Assembly (NCBI RefSeq): GCF_000367365.1 | Contig: NZ_BARF01000146.1 | Span: 1-35,288, forward strand | Reading direction: 5' to 3' | DNA from: Streptomyces prunicolor NBRC 13075 | Lineage (GTDB): Bacteria; Actinomycetota; Actinomycetes; Streptomycetales; Streptomycetaceae | DNA: 35,288 bases | In this document: positions 19,234 to 27,222 of the stretch, one piece after another | Layout of the letters: the number at the start of each line of letters is the position of its first letter | How positions within the stretch are numbered: position 1 is the first letter of the stretch | The notes under the pieces: model-generated | What the model was told of the DNA's origin: nothing | What the model saw: the letters and a program-made list of their open reading frames with translations, nothing else | Databases searched by the model: none | Made by a program: the position numbers and the translations under genes

Positions 19234-19356
19234 GTGGTCCCCGCCGAAGCGGGGGGTGAGCCGATCTGGAGGTTGGTGTACGCCATCACGACTGAGTGGT
19301 CCCCGCCGAAGCGGGGGTGAGCCGAACGTCCCTCGCCTCGGCGAGACGTACGTCGC
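19234..19356 (+). repeat. Duplicated two-spacer block in array 3, copy 2
   Basis: Second copy of the block at 18016-18140, with spacers at 19264-19295 and 19325-19356. The repeats at 19234 and 19296 share a GAAGCGGGG variant instead of GACGCGGGG, so this copy has picked up its own changes after duplication. Confidence 0.95.
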
Positions 19357-20284
19357 GTGGTCCCCGCCGACGCAGGGGTGAGCCGCCGTAGCCAACAGTG
19401 ATGGGATGGGCACGATGGTGGTCTCCGCCGCCACGGGAGTGAACCGTCGATGTCCGCCTGAGTGTTGAGCGCCGCCTGGTGGTCCCCGCCGACGCAGGGG
19501 AGCCGGAGATCTCCAAGAAGCTCGCGGACGTCAACGGGTGGTTCCGCAGACGCGGGGGTGAACCGAAGTGCGTCACCGACCGCATCCTGGAGCTGGAATG
19601 GTCTCCGCCGACGCGGGGGTGATCCGCCCACGACCGTGGTCAACTGTTCAATCACGCCGTGGTCTTCGCCGACGGGGGGAACCGATGTGGAAGGTCGCGC
19701 GTGCCACGACCGCAAAGTTGCCTCCGCCGACGCGGGGGTGAACCATTGATCAGGACCGAGTCCCGGGTCGCCGTGACGTGGTCCCCGCCGGCGCGAGGGT
19801 GAGCCGAGGGCGGCGAATGCGATGCGGCCTTCGATGCAGTGGTCCCCGCCGATGCGGGGGTGAACCGACGAATCACCGGACGGGTGAGGTGCCTACGACG
19901 TGGTCCCTGCCGACGTGGGGGTGAACCGTTTATGAGGTCCGCGGCCACGAGGTGCGGCCGGTGGTCCCTGCTGGCGCGGGAGTGATCCAAACTGAGCGAT
20001 GTACCTCAGAAGGTAGCTCGCGTGCTCCGCGCCGACGCAGGGGTGAACCGCTGAAGGGCGCCGTCCTGAACGTGGGAGGTCGTGTTCCCCGCCGACGAGG
20101 GTGAGCCGATCGGGCAGGACGGCGAACTGCGCGTGTACACGTGGTTCCAGCCGATCCGGGGGCGAACCGACCGTGTGCACCGCACGGGGTCCGTCGTAGT
20201 CGTGGTTCCCGCCGACGCGGGAGTGAACCGTGGCAGCTAGGGCCGACCTCTTGGTCCAAGCTGTGGTTCCCGCCGACGCATGGG

Positions 20285-21001
20285 TCAGGCTGCGAATGCC
20301 CGTCGGATCAGGGGACCTGCCTTCTCCAACTCGGCAGCCGAGGAGATGCGTACCTCCACGTCGCCTGTCCCGTGGTGCCCGATGCCACGCATGTCGCGTG
20401 AGAAGCCCTCCTCCAGCGAGATCGTGTCCGGGGCGATCCGGAGATAGACCAAGATCAGCTCGCGCTTCGGACGGAAGACCACCGAGGCGAGGTTCACCAT
20501 CCGCCGGTAGGCGATGTAGTGCCTGAGCGCAGCCACCTCGACCTCGCCCCAAGCCGTCAGCATCTCGTCCAACTCTCCGTACAGGTCTTGCAGGCAAGCA
20601 GGGGGCGCGCTCGGGTTCGCCTGGACCGACGGCTTCCCGCAGACGCCGCCGCTACCGGCTGCCTCCATCCGCTCCCGGCGCTGCCGCCGGGTCGGAGCGG
20701 GCCGGGGAGAACCAGGTACGGACTCGATCAACAACAGGCTCAGCAGCCCGCCGTCGAAGGAGCGATACCGCACCAGGTCGATCCGCTCGTAGAGACGGTG
20801 CACCGCTACCCGGTCGTGGTGCGAGAAGCCGGCCGCGATGCAGACCATCCGCGGGTTCCGCCAGTCGATTGCCTCGGCCGCCTCGGCGCCCAGCTTCTCC
20901 TTCACCAGCGCCTCGAACTCATGACGTGCCGAGTCCAGCCACGACAGGTAGGAAACGGCCTGCGACACGACGCCGCTGTCGGAGCCCTTCTTGTACTCGA
21001 C
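20285..21001 (-). pseudogene. C-terminal part of a DUF91/DUF5655 nuclease-like gene, separated from its start by an insertion
   Basis: Read on the minus strand, it begins at VEYKKGSDSG and continues VVSQAVSYLSWLDSARHEF and IDWRNPRMVCIAAGFSHHD, then VHRLYERIDLVRYRSFDGG, the back half of a NucS-like (DUF91) nuclease-type domain. A linker follows, and then the DUF5655 domain (HYIAYRRMVNLASVVF, ISLEEGFSRDMRGIGHHGTG, ISSAAELEKAGPLIRRAF). The first 75 codons are missing here. They are found 6.2 kb away at 27223-27448 and join in frame across the 7-bp sequence ACTCGAC. The open frame extends to 21313 inside the inserted element, but that part is not homologous. The stop codon (20285-20287) overlaps the last decayed repeat of CRISPR array 3. 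The intact protein would be about 314 aa. Confidence 0.9.
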
Positions 21002-21002
21002 A

Positions 21003-21016
21003 TTACCGACCGCAGG
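21003..21016. repeat. Left terminal inverted repeat of the Tn554-like element
   Basis: TTACCGACCGCAGG, an exact inverted match to 27209-27222. A partial second copy (TACCGAC) lies at 21025-21031. The flanking ACTCGAC is at 20995-21001, with one extra A at 21002 between it and the repeat. Confidence 0.93.
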
Positions 21017-21321
21017 AGCTCGGATACCGACTCTGAACTGCGACGATCCATAGATTACATGTCTGTGACGGCGAGTTGTGGTCGCTGGCGTAGCTCGTCT
21101 GAGTGGTCTCATGGGACGAGCGGTCGGGAACCTGCCTCCACTCATGGCTCCAGCGGAACCATGCACGGTCCGCCTGTCTACGCGGAGGAGGCCTGATGCG
21201 AGGCATACGGCGCGGTCAGCCCCCGCGCGCCGTCTGTGCGCTCCTCTGTGCTCCCAGCGGCACGTAACGATCCCAATGGCCCAAGCGTGCGGCCGGAGTT
21301 GGGCTGTCATCATCAGCGGCT

Positions 21322-22197
21322 ATGACATCACTTGTGAAGCAAGCCGACTTCACGCCCGACACCTGCGAAAGTGGCGTCGGAGGAATCGACTGGAGCTCTA
21401 TAGCCTCTGCGGCATCGATGAGTGCCTTCTGCGGGATCATGGCGGGCTTCGTTTTCGCCGGCTTGGTCACCGTCATCGGTCAGAGAAATGCAGTCGATGG
21501 GGACGGGCACGCCTCTCGCGGCCTGAAACTTCTCCTCCCCTGTTTTGTCGGCCTGGCGACGGCGTCGTACCTGTACGCGCTCACATCCGGGGAACTGGTG
21601 TGCATCCGCGCCGTCACGGAGCAGTTATTCTCCGGCGCTATCCTCGCGGCCGACGCCGTCGTGGTGATCATCGCGCTTGCCTGGCTGCTGCCAGCCTATG
21701 ACCGCAACAAGCACGGCGAAGTCATCTTCTTCCGCGGGCTGATCCAGTTCTCGGCGCAGTTCTCGTCTCTGATGCTCATCGTCTCCTCGGACGCCTTCAA
21801 GAACTCCGTTCTCCATCAACGCGCTGCTGGATGGTCAACCGCAATGGTCTGGGGCAGCGGCGTCGCCCTCATGGCCGCTGTTCTCTTCTTCTGGTGGAAG
21901 CCCCTTCCCGCAGTACCCGTAGTACCCAGTCCACCGCCACCGGGAGTGACGACGACGGCTGAGTGGTCTACACACTGGCGCGACGAAATCCTTCTCAATG
22001 GCCGGGTACGCGTGGCATCCAGAACCACCGTGGCGGTAGGCGGCGTCCTTGCAGTAGCGGCCGGATGCGCAGTCGGAGTCTCGTACGATCACTGGACGGC
22101 GATGCCTCCGTGGCTGGTGTACACGCTCGGCGAGGCCGCGCTCGTGTTGCCCGGAGTCGTCATCGTGACCGCGGTCCGGGCCGTTCCACGAGGCTGA
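21322..22197 (+). CDS. Polytopic membrane protein of unknown function, transposon passenger
   Basis: A 291-aa protein with about seven hydrophobic segments: roughly residues 33-53, 68-90, 100-126, 140-158, 175-192, 235-255 and 265-288. A Pro-rich loop (PAVPVVPSPPPPG) precedes a short cytoplasmic or external stretch ending in the sixth segment. I do not recognise the family. It is the only plus-strand gene of the Tn554-like element and faces the unknown gene at 22214-22630. The upstream 300 bp (21017-21321) shows no other gene. The start ATG 21322 has no strong ribosome site in view. It may be a passenger giving some host benefit, but nothing in the sequence says which. Confidence 0.75.
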   Translation: MTSLVKQADFTPDTCESGVGGIDWSSIASAASMSAFCGIMAGFVFAGLVTVIGQRNAVDGDGHASRGLKLLLPCFVGLATASYLYALTSGELVCIRAVTEQLFSGAILAADAVVVIIALAWLLPAYDRNKHGEVIFFRGLIQFSAQFSSLMLIVSSDAFKNSVLHQRAAGWSTAMVWGSGVALMAAVLFFWWKPLPAVPVVPSPPPPGVTTTAEWSTHWRDEILLNGRVRVASRTTVAVGGVLAVAAGCAVGVSYDHWTAMPPWLVYTLGEAALVLPGVVIVTAVRAVPRG

Positions 22198-22213
22198 ACC
22201 AGCCCGCATGCCC

Positions 22214-22630
22214 TTAGGGGAGCGCCGGACGCGTTGAATTGGTTAGTATGCCGCCCACTACGATTTCCCCGATCACCATGCGGTGGACCACGTCACCGAA
22301 CTGACGACACGTGATCACTTCGCACCGGGTGACGGTTCCGGCGATGGCGTACTCGATCATCGTTAGCACGCCCAGGCCCTCTTCACACATGTACCTGTCC
22401 AGGTTCAGCTCCCTCGGGCCGAGCCAGACTTCATCGTCAGCGTCGAACTTCCCCTTGAATGCCTGAGTGGACAGCACGACACCTTCGCCCAGGGCATCCT
22501 CCTTGACCTCTTCCATGGCCTCCTCCCACACCTTGAGGGCATCGGTGGACATGGCCTTGAGGACGCGCTGAGCCTTGAGCCGCACCTCGGTGTCGATTAC
22601 GTGTCCAGGGGCAGGGAACTGCATAGTCAA
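22214..22630 (-). CDS. Unknown small protein, transposon passenger
   Basis: An open frame of up to 153 codons runs from 22675, but the ATG there lies inside a long hairpin (22646-22690). The likely start is TTG 22630, with AAGGA seven bases upstream, giving about 138 aa (beginning LTMQFPAPGHVIDTEV). ATG 22624 is an alternative. The protein has an amphipathic, charged helical N-terminal half (VRLKAQRVLKAMSTDALKVWEEAMEEVKEDA) and a beta-rich C-terminal half with two Cys (CEVITC). I recognise no family. It follows tnpC on the same strand but is separated from it by the hairpin, and it converges with the membrane protein gene. Confidence 0.6.
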   Translation of the reverse strand: MTMQFPAPGHVIDTEVRLKAQRVLKAMSTDALKVWEEAMEEVKEDALGEGVVLSTQAFKGKFDADDEVWLGPRELNLDRYMCEEGLGVLTMIEYAIAGTVTRCEVITCRQFGDVVHRMVIGEIVVGGILTNSTRPALP

Positions 22631-22645
22631 CTTGTATTCCTTCAC

Positions 22646-22690
22646 CGGCTTCGGGGAACAACGAGGCGTCCTCATTGTTCCCCGAAGCCG
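22646..22690. terminator. Long hairpin between tnpC and the passenger gene (terminator-like)
   Basis: A 21-bp arm at 22646-22666 pairs with 22670-22690 (20 of 21 positions) around a 3-nt loop. The arms begin CGGCTTCGGGGAAC and end GTTCCCCGAAGCCG. There is no following T-run, as is common for GC-rich actinobacterial terminators. It sits 18 bp beyond the tnpC stop and probably ends the tnpABC transcript. Confidence 0.75.
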
Positions 22691-22707
22691 CGTTCAGCGG
22701 GACTGGA

Positions 22708-23295
22708 TCACGTTGCAGATCCCGGGTCAGCGATACGGGCTTCGAGGTCGGCGACGCGCCGGTCTTGGAAGCGGAGGTTGGAGCGGGCGGCCTTGAGCCG
22801 TTCGTCCAGGGTGCGGTTGTCGGTGGTGAGTTGGCGGACCCGCTGCTTGAGCGTGGTGTTCTCGGTGGTGATCCGCTGGACGGCCTCCTTCGTCCACTCG
22901 GCTTCCAAGTCGCGTATCTGACCGAGAAGTTCACCGATGCGGGTGCGTTGGACAAGGATCTCGGCGTGGGTGGCCTTGAGGCCCTCTTCGGCGTTCAGGG
23001 CCCGCTCGCGCCAGGTTGCTTCTTGCTTGTGGTTTTGCGCGGCGAGCGTCTGGGGCCGTCGTTCACCGGCCTCTGCCATGGCGGAGGCGACCCCGGCTCT
23101 GGCCTCGGGGTTGTCATAGAGGAAAGTGCGCGATACGTCAGCGCGGCGGGCAACAGCGGCGACGCTGACCTGGGCCTTCTCACGCCGCAGCCGGGCGATG
23201 GCCTCGCGGACGCGCTGGAGAGCGGCTTCGGTCCTCTGGCGGCGGGCTGCCAAGGCCGCCGCCGTGCGCGGTTCGGGGACATCGGCGGCCTTCAT
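22708..23295 (-). CDS. tnpC: TnpC-like transposition helper (DUF6262-type)
   Basis: A 195-aa protein starting MKAADVPEPRTAAAL. Residues 40-70 (VSVAAVARRADVSRTFLYDNPEARAGV) look like a helix-turn-helix, and residues 95-190 are a long coiled coil (AEEGLKATHAEILVQ through LEARIADP). This matches the TnpC/DUF6262 proteins that accompany paired tyrosine recombinases in Tn554-family elements and set orientation or efficiency of transposition. The start ATG overlaps the tnpB stop (ATGA). The open frame extends upstream to 23652, but that part only shadows tnpB. Confidence 0.88.
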   Translation of the reverse strand: MKAADVPEPRTAAALAARRQRTEAALQRVREAIARLRREKAQVSVAAVARRADVSRTFLYDNPEARAGVASAMAEAGERRPQTLAAQNHKQEATWRERALNAEEGLKATHAEILVQRTRIGELLGQIRDLEAEWTKEAVQRITTENTTLKQRVRQLTTDNRTLDERLKAARSNLRFQDRRVADLEARIADPGSAT

Positions 23296-25925
23296 GCGAC
23301 GTCCTGTTCGGAATCGGTGTCCTCGACTGTGCACGTATCGCTGTACTCGCTCTGCTCGTCGTCTTCGTCGCCGCCCGCGTCGGCGAGGTCGGCGGCGCGG
23401 AAGGCGGTGGACCACACGCGGTGGAAGTAGTCCTGGGGTCTGCGCAGGTCCAGGGCGAGGGCGTCGTCGAGGAGGCCGAGGCCGGCCAGGGCCTTCTCCA
23501 GGCCGTCGATGGCACGGGCGGTGGGCTCGAAGTAGCGGTGGAGGTAGTCGGCGGTGGCGTCGTCGGGGGCGCGCTCGGCCAGCAGCCGCCACTGCTCGCG
23601 CTTGCGCCGCCAGTAGAGGAGGTCGGCGCCAGACAGGACGAACTTGTCGCAATTGTGGCAGTCGAGGTTCCAGGGGCAGGCGCCGCCGTTCACGACAGGC
23701 TGGAAGGTGCAGAAGCCGCCCTCGGCGGGGGTACTGCGGCGAGAGAGGTCGATGGCCAGGGCCTGGGCCTGCTCGCGGGTGAGCGGGGTGGTGTTGCTGG
23801 TGAGGAGTTCGCCGGGGTGAGCGGTGCCGGGGCCGGCTACCCAGACGTGCTGGAGGACGTCGTCCAAATCGGACTGGGTGAGGTGGACGTAGTGCTCGGC
23901 CATGCGGTCGGAGACATGGCCGAGGTAACGGCGGATGTGCGTCAGGCTCGCGCCGTGCCGCAGCAGCCGGGTGGCCAGCGTGTGCCGGGCCTGGTGGGCG
24001 ACGTAGTGACCACCGAGGTCAAGCTCGGCGAGCCAGCTGCGGAAGCCGGTGTGGAACCAGGTGTAGGACAAAGCGCGGCGGCCGTCGGGGTTGAGGATGT
24101 CAGTGGGGAACAGGGCCAGGTGAGCTCGCTCGGCAGCAGTGGGCGGCCGGCCGGCGTGCCGGTCGGCGTAGTGGGTCAGGGTCTTTTGGCGGCGTTCTTC
24201 GAGCCGGTCCAGGAGATGGTCGGGGATGCGGACGGCCGCGTTCAGGTTGCCGACCTTGGTCTGATCGTGCCAGAGCAGGGGCAGCCCGCCGTAACGGCCG
24301 ATGCAGTCCAGACGGAGCTGGATGACCTCGCTGGCGCGCCGGCCGGTGACGATGATGGTTTCCCACATGTCCCGCAGGCCCCGGTCGTGAGGGTCGTGGC
24401 CGTCGGCGAGCTGCTGCAGGTTGGCCTCGTCCGCAAGCGCGCGGGCGACTTCGTCGGGGAAGGGGTTGCGGCTGCGGGGCGTGCCCGGGCCGCCGACCGG
24501 CATGGCGGCGATGAAGGTGCGGTCCAGGCCGATCTGGTCGGCGCTGCCGCGGTCCAGCGCGCCACGCAGCAGGGACCGGCCGTAGTTGAACACCATCCGG
24601 CGCGAGTTCTCGGTGACCTTCGCCCTTTTGCCGTCCAGGCGGGCCTGGCCGCGGAACGCCAGGCCGAGACGTTCGCGGTTGCGCAGGTCCGCGGCGAAGC
24701 GGTGTGCGTGCTCGCCGCGAAGCACGGATGCGTCGTGGCCGCCGCCCGGCGCCTCCGCCTCCAAAAACGCGGACAGTTCGGCGCCGGCGCGGCGCACGAA
24801 GTCCACCGGCTGGGCGCTGCGCGGGCAGGTGGGCGAGCGCAGCACGTCGGCGATGTGGTCCCACAACAGGTCGCGCAGCCACGGCTGGGTGATGCAGGTC
24901 AGGTCGACGTAGCTGGAGCGGTGGGGGAAGCGCACCCCGAAGTGCTCGGTCTCGATGTAGCCGGCGTCCCGGGTTTCGGAGGGGGTGAAGTAGATCTTCC
25001 GCAGGGCCTGTTGCATCTCCTGGACCATGCGCTGGTGGTAGGCGCGGCGGAAGACGGACGCCTCCAGGCCGGCCAGGGAGTCCACGGCGCGGCGCTGGCA
25101 CTCGTCCGCGAGTGACTGCACCCACGTCAGGTGCCACACGGCGACGGGCTGCAGGCCGTGGACATACATGCCCCACTGCAACTCCGCCCGCAACAGGGGC
25201 CGCAGCCCGCGCAGGTTGACCGTTCCGGTGCGGTGCACCGGCAGTTGTGCGCGGCACCAGGCGCGGAAGGCGACTTCGTCCTCGCAGGTCACTGGGACAG
25301 GGCGATCACGACGCTCATAGGTGGCGAAGAAGTTCTTCGGCGGCTTCGCCCCGCCCGGCCGCCCGGCCCGGATGTAGCCGCGCTCGTGCGCGCCGCACAA
25401 CCCCAGCGGCGAAGCGGCCCGCTCGTCGCACACATCCGCGCGGCACTCACCGTAGCCCGGCAGCGACGGCTGGTCGGCCAGCCACCGCTCGAACTCCTCC
25501 GCACCCCCACCGGGGTGCCGCTTCAGGTGGCTCAGCCACCGGTTGCGGTGCCGGAAACACAGCACCAGCTGGAGACTGAACGTCGGCCGCTGCGGGCAGA
25601 TCCGGCATATCATCGCCTCCGGCATTTCCGTGACCGGCAGCGGCTCCGCGATCCGCAGGAACTGAGCCCGGCTCATCCCGCGCGCCTCCGCCTCCTGCCA
25701 CTGCCCGGCGTGCACCGAGCACATCGCGTAGCGCCGCCAGCGGGGCCGCTCGCAGTCGACAACTGTGCAGCTCCATGGATAGACCGGGTGCGTCGGCGGG
25801 ATCTTCAGCACCCCGCCGCGCAGCACCGGGTCGAACTCGGGCCCGTTGATCAGCGTGGTGAGCACCTCCAGCCGGTCCCGTCGCCTGCGGGTATCCTGCT
25901 GCGGCAGCAACGACGGCGCCGTCAC
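23292..25925 (-). CDS. tnpB: TnpB-like tyrosine recombinase (Tn554 family, large subunit)
   Basis: An 877-aa protein. The N-terminal 450 residues include Cys/His-rich segments (CTVVDCERPRWRRYAMCSVH, ICPQRP, CRADVCDERAASPLGLCGAH) likely to bind zinc and DNA. The catalytic tyrosine-recombinase domain holds R in VTGRRASEVIQL (about 530), K in HDQTKVGN, HxxR in HQARHTLATRLLRHG (about 647), H in YLGHVSDRMAEHY and the nucleophile Tyr in EHYVHL (about 678). A further Cys motif (CPWNLDCHNCDKF) and an acidic tail follow. Start GTG 25925 overlaps the tnpA stop. TnpA and TnpB act together to cut and join the transposon ends. Confidence 0.93.
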   Translation of the reverse strand: MTAPSLLPQQDTRRRRDRLEVLTTLINGPEFDPVLRGGVLKIPPTHPVYPWSCTVVDCERPRWRRYAMCSVHAGQWQEAEARGMSRAQFLRIAEPLPVTEMPEAMICRICPQRPTFSLQLVLCFRHRNRWLSHLKRHPGGGAEEFERWLADQPSLPGYGECRADVCDERAASPLGLCGAHERGYIRAGRPGGAKPPKNFFATYERRDRPVPVTCEDEVAFRAWCRAQLPVHRTGTVNLRGLRPLLRAELQWGMYVHGLQPVAVWHLTWVQSLADECQRRAVDSLAGLEASVFRRAYHQRMVQEMQQALRKIYFTPSETRDAGYIETEHFGVRFPHRSSYVDLTCITQPWLRDLLWDHIADVLRSPTCPRSAQPVDFVRRAGAELSAFLEAEAPGGGHDASVLRGEHAHRFAADLRNRERLGLAFRGQARLDGKRAKVTENSRRMVFNYGRSLLRGALDRGSADQIGLDRTFIAAMPVGGPGTPRSRNPFPDEVARALADEANLQQLADGHDPHDRGLRDMWETIIVTGRRASEVIQLRLDCIGRYGGLPLLWHDQTKVGNLNAAVRIPDHLLDRLEERRQKTLTHYADRHAGRPPTAAERAHLALFPTDILNPDGRRALSYTWFHTGFRSWLAELDLGGHYVAHQARHTLATRLLRHGASLTHIRRYLGHVSDRMAEHYVHLTQSDLDDVLQHVWVAGPGTAHPGELLTSNTTPLTREQAQALAIDLSRRSTPAEGGFCTFQPVVNGGACPWNLDCHNCDKFVLSGADLLYWRRKREQWRLLAERAPDDATADYLHRYFEPTARAIDGLEKALAGLGLLDDALALDLRRPQDYFHRVWSTAFRAADLADAGGDEDDEQSEYSDTCTVEDTDSEQDVA

Positions 25926-27100
25926 TTTGTCTCACCCCAGACCGTGCGCAGGGCAGTGTCGAAGACCGGGTCGTGGACATCGACGTGTCCGTAGACCTCA
26001 TCCACCATCGCGGCCGAGGCCCAGCCGCCGGCGTCCCGGGCGATCAGCGTGTTGCCGTCGGCGGCGTCGAGAACCGCGGACGTGAACGAGTGCCGGAAGG
26101 CATGGGGTTTCACGATCCCGAGTCCGGCCCGCTTCCCGGCCCGACCGAGCATCCGTCTGGCCCCGACCGGCGCCCACGGCTGTCCAGTATCGGCGCCGTG
26201 CAGCTGGACCAGGAGCATGCCGTGCCCGGCGCCGCGCGGGTACTCGGTGGTGACGTACTCGAAGTAGGTGTGCACCATCGCGGGGCTGACCCGTTTGATC
26301 AGGCCGCCGGTCACGATGCCGTGCTCGACCCGCCAGGGGTGCTTGCTCTTGGCCTCGGCCCGGTTCAGATTGCCGGGCCGGTGACAGACGTGCAGGTGAG
26401 GGGCGCGGCACTCGCCGCAGGCCGCGTTCTCCCGCAGGTGTAGGTCAACCAGGTGCAGCCCGCACAGCTCACCGATCCTCAAGCCCCCGTCGGCGAGCCA
26501 GGTGACCACCAGCCGATCCCGGGCGGCGTTCACCGTCTCCAGCAGCCTCTCCCGGGCGCCGTCCGGAAGCGTTTTCGGATGCCGGCGATGCGGCCCCTTC
26601 GGCGCCAGCGGGTTGGTGGGCAGCGACGACTTCACATGCCCGAGGAACGAATGGCGCCGGTCCACCCGCGACGGCAACCGCGACTTATCGAGCTTCTTGC
26701 CGAGATCCCCGTTCACGCCGAGGGCGGACTGATGCAGGTAGAAGCCCTTCAGACAAGCCGCCGCGGTCGACAGGGCGGAGTGACCGTATGGGCGCTTGCC
26801 GACCCGCCACGGCTCGCCGAGCAGCATGCGGACCTCTGCACCCACCAGGCCCATGTACCGTTCCAGGTCCCGCAGTTGGACCGCGGCGAAGGCCAGACAC
26901 TCCCGCTCCAGCCACCGCAGATGGTCCACCAGCAGATACGCGTACGTCCTCTGCGTTCCCGAACCATCATGCAGACGCAGGAACCGGTCCGCCTCCGCAT
27001 GGACCGTCCCCTCGGGCCACACGATCGTCCACGACCGCCGCCCGTCCTTCCGCTCGATCTGCTGGACCCTCAAGTCCCCGACCACAACCTGCCGTGCCAC
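25922..27100 (-). CDS. tnpA: TnpA-like tyrosine recombinase (Tn554 family, first gene)
   Basis: The start GTG 27100 is chosen because GGAGG lies four bases upstream, giving 392 aa (ARQVVVGDLRVQQIERKDG). The open frame itself reaches 27178. An N-terminal SAM-like core-binding domain is followed by a catalytic domain with R in LADGGLRIGELCGL (about 210), a CGECRAPHLHVCHR cysteine/histidine segment, HxxR in HAFRHSFTSA (about 336), and the Tyr in DEVYGHVD (about 369). It is first in the tnpABC operon and ends with a 4-nt overlap with tnpB. It starts about 110 bp from the right end of the element, leaving room for the terminal and subterminal recombinase sites. Confidence 0.92.
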   Translation of the reverse strand: MARQVVVGDLRVQQIERKDGRRSWTIVWPEGTVHAEADRFLRLHDGSGTQRTYAYLLVDHLRWLERECLAFAAVQLRDLERYMGLVGAEVRMLLGEPWRVGKRPYGHSALSTAAACLKGFYLHQSALGVNGDLGKKLDKSRLPSRVDRRHSFLGHVKSSLPTNPLAPKGPHRRHPKTLPDGARERLLETVNAARDRLVVTWLADGGLRIGELCGLHLVDLHLRENAACGECRAPHLHVCHRPGNLNRAEAKSKHPWRVEHGIVTGGLIKRVSPAMVHTYFEYVTTEYPRGAGHGMLLVQLHGADTGQPWAPVGARRMLGRAGKRAGLGIVKPHAFRHSFTSAVLDAADGNTLIARDAGGWASAAMVDEVYGHVDVHDPVFDTALRTVWGETK

Positions 27101-27208
27101 TCGTCCTCCGCACCGACTCCAGAACATGACAGACGCCCCGGACAAGGTCGGTAAACAAGCCCAGAACGTGCTGGTCACAGTCCCAGACGGACATCACGGG
27201 CAGGACTA

Positions 27209-27222
27209 CCTGCGGTCGGTAA
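27209..27222. repeat. Right terminal inverted repeat of the Tn554-like element
   Basis: CCTGCGGTCGGTAA, inverted match to 21003-21016, immediately followed by ACTCGAC (27223-27229). The motif GGTCGGTAAAC at 27214-27224 recurs in direct orientation at 27146-27156, 68 bp inward. Confidence 0.93.

Larger units (their letters stand above)
16131..20290 (+). CRISPR. CRISPR array 3, type I-E, about 69 repeats, apparently composite
   Basis: It has the same repeat and 61-bp period as array 2. Clean repeats run from 16131 to about 16677, then decayed ones from 16738 to 17495. The decayed block ends with two repeats (17406 and 17467) whose handle reads GTGTTC, like array 1. Clean repeats resume at 17528-18352, and a long block from 18385 to 20290 decays progressively. 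This clean-decayed-clean-decayed order looks like two arrays joined end to end. Indels within repeats include 16192, 16312, 17285 (short) and 18016, 19234 (long G-run). The last repeat (20263) merges into the stop codon of the minus-strand DUF5655 gene. The 140 bp before 16131 (15990-16130) is GC-rich and shows no obvious leader. Confidence 0.97.
21002..27222. mobile_element. Tn554-like transposon inserted in the DUF91/DUF5655 gene
   Basis: The ends are TTACCGACCGCAGG (21003-21016) and its exact reverse complement (27209-27222). Outside them ACTCGAC occurs at 20995-21001 and again at 27223-27229. Deleting the element with one ACTCGAC copy restores the minus-strand reading PVVVEYKKG, the expected family sequence. 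It carries two tyrosine recombinases and a small helper in the overlapping order tnpA-tnpB-tnpC (27100 to 22708), the hallmark of the Tn554 family, plus two passenger genes (21322-22197 and 22214-22630). Classical Tn554 shows short core sequences at its junctions rather than a made duplication, and the 7-bp repeat could be such a core. An 11-bp subterminal copy of the right-end motif (GGTCGGTAAAC) lies at 27146-27156, likely a recombinase site. Confidence 0.92.

Noticed and set aside
16487..19990. Many 100-250-codon frames across array 3
   Set aside because: Same repeat-driven periodic peptides; no gene start or family resemblance.
21002..21313. N-terminal extension of the DUF5655 frame up to 21313
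   Set aside because: This part is transposon sequence. The true N-terminal codons are found at 27223-27448.
23421..25115. 564-codon plus-strand frame opposite tnpB
   Set aside because: A GC-rich shadow of tnpB, which has clear catalytic motifs on the minus strand.
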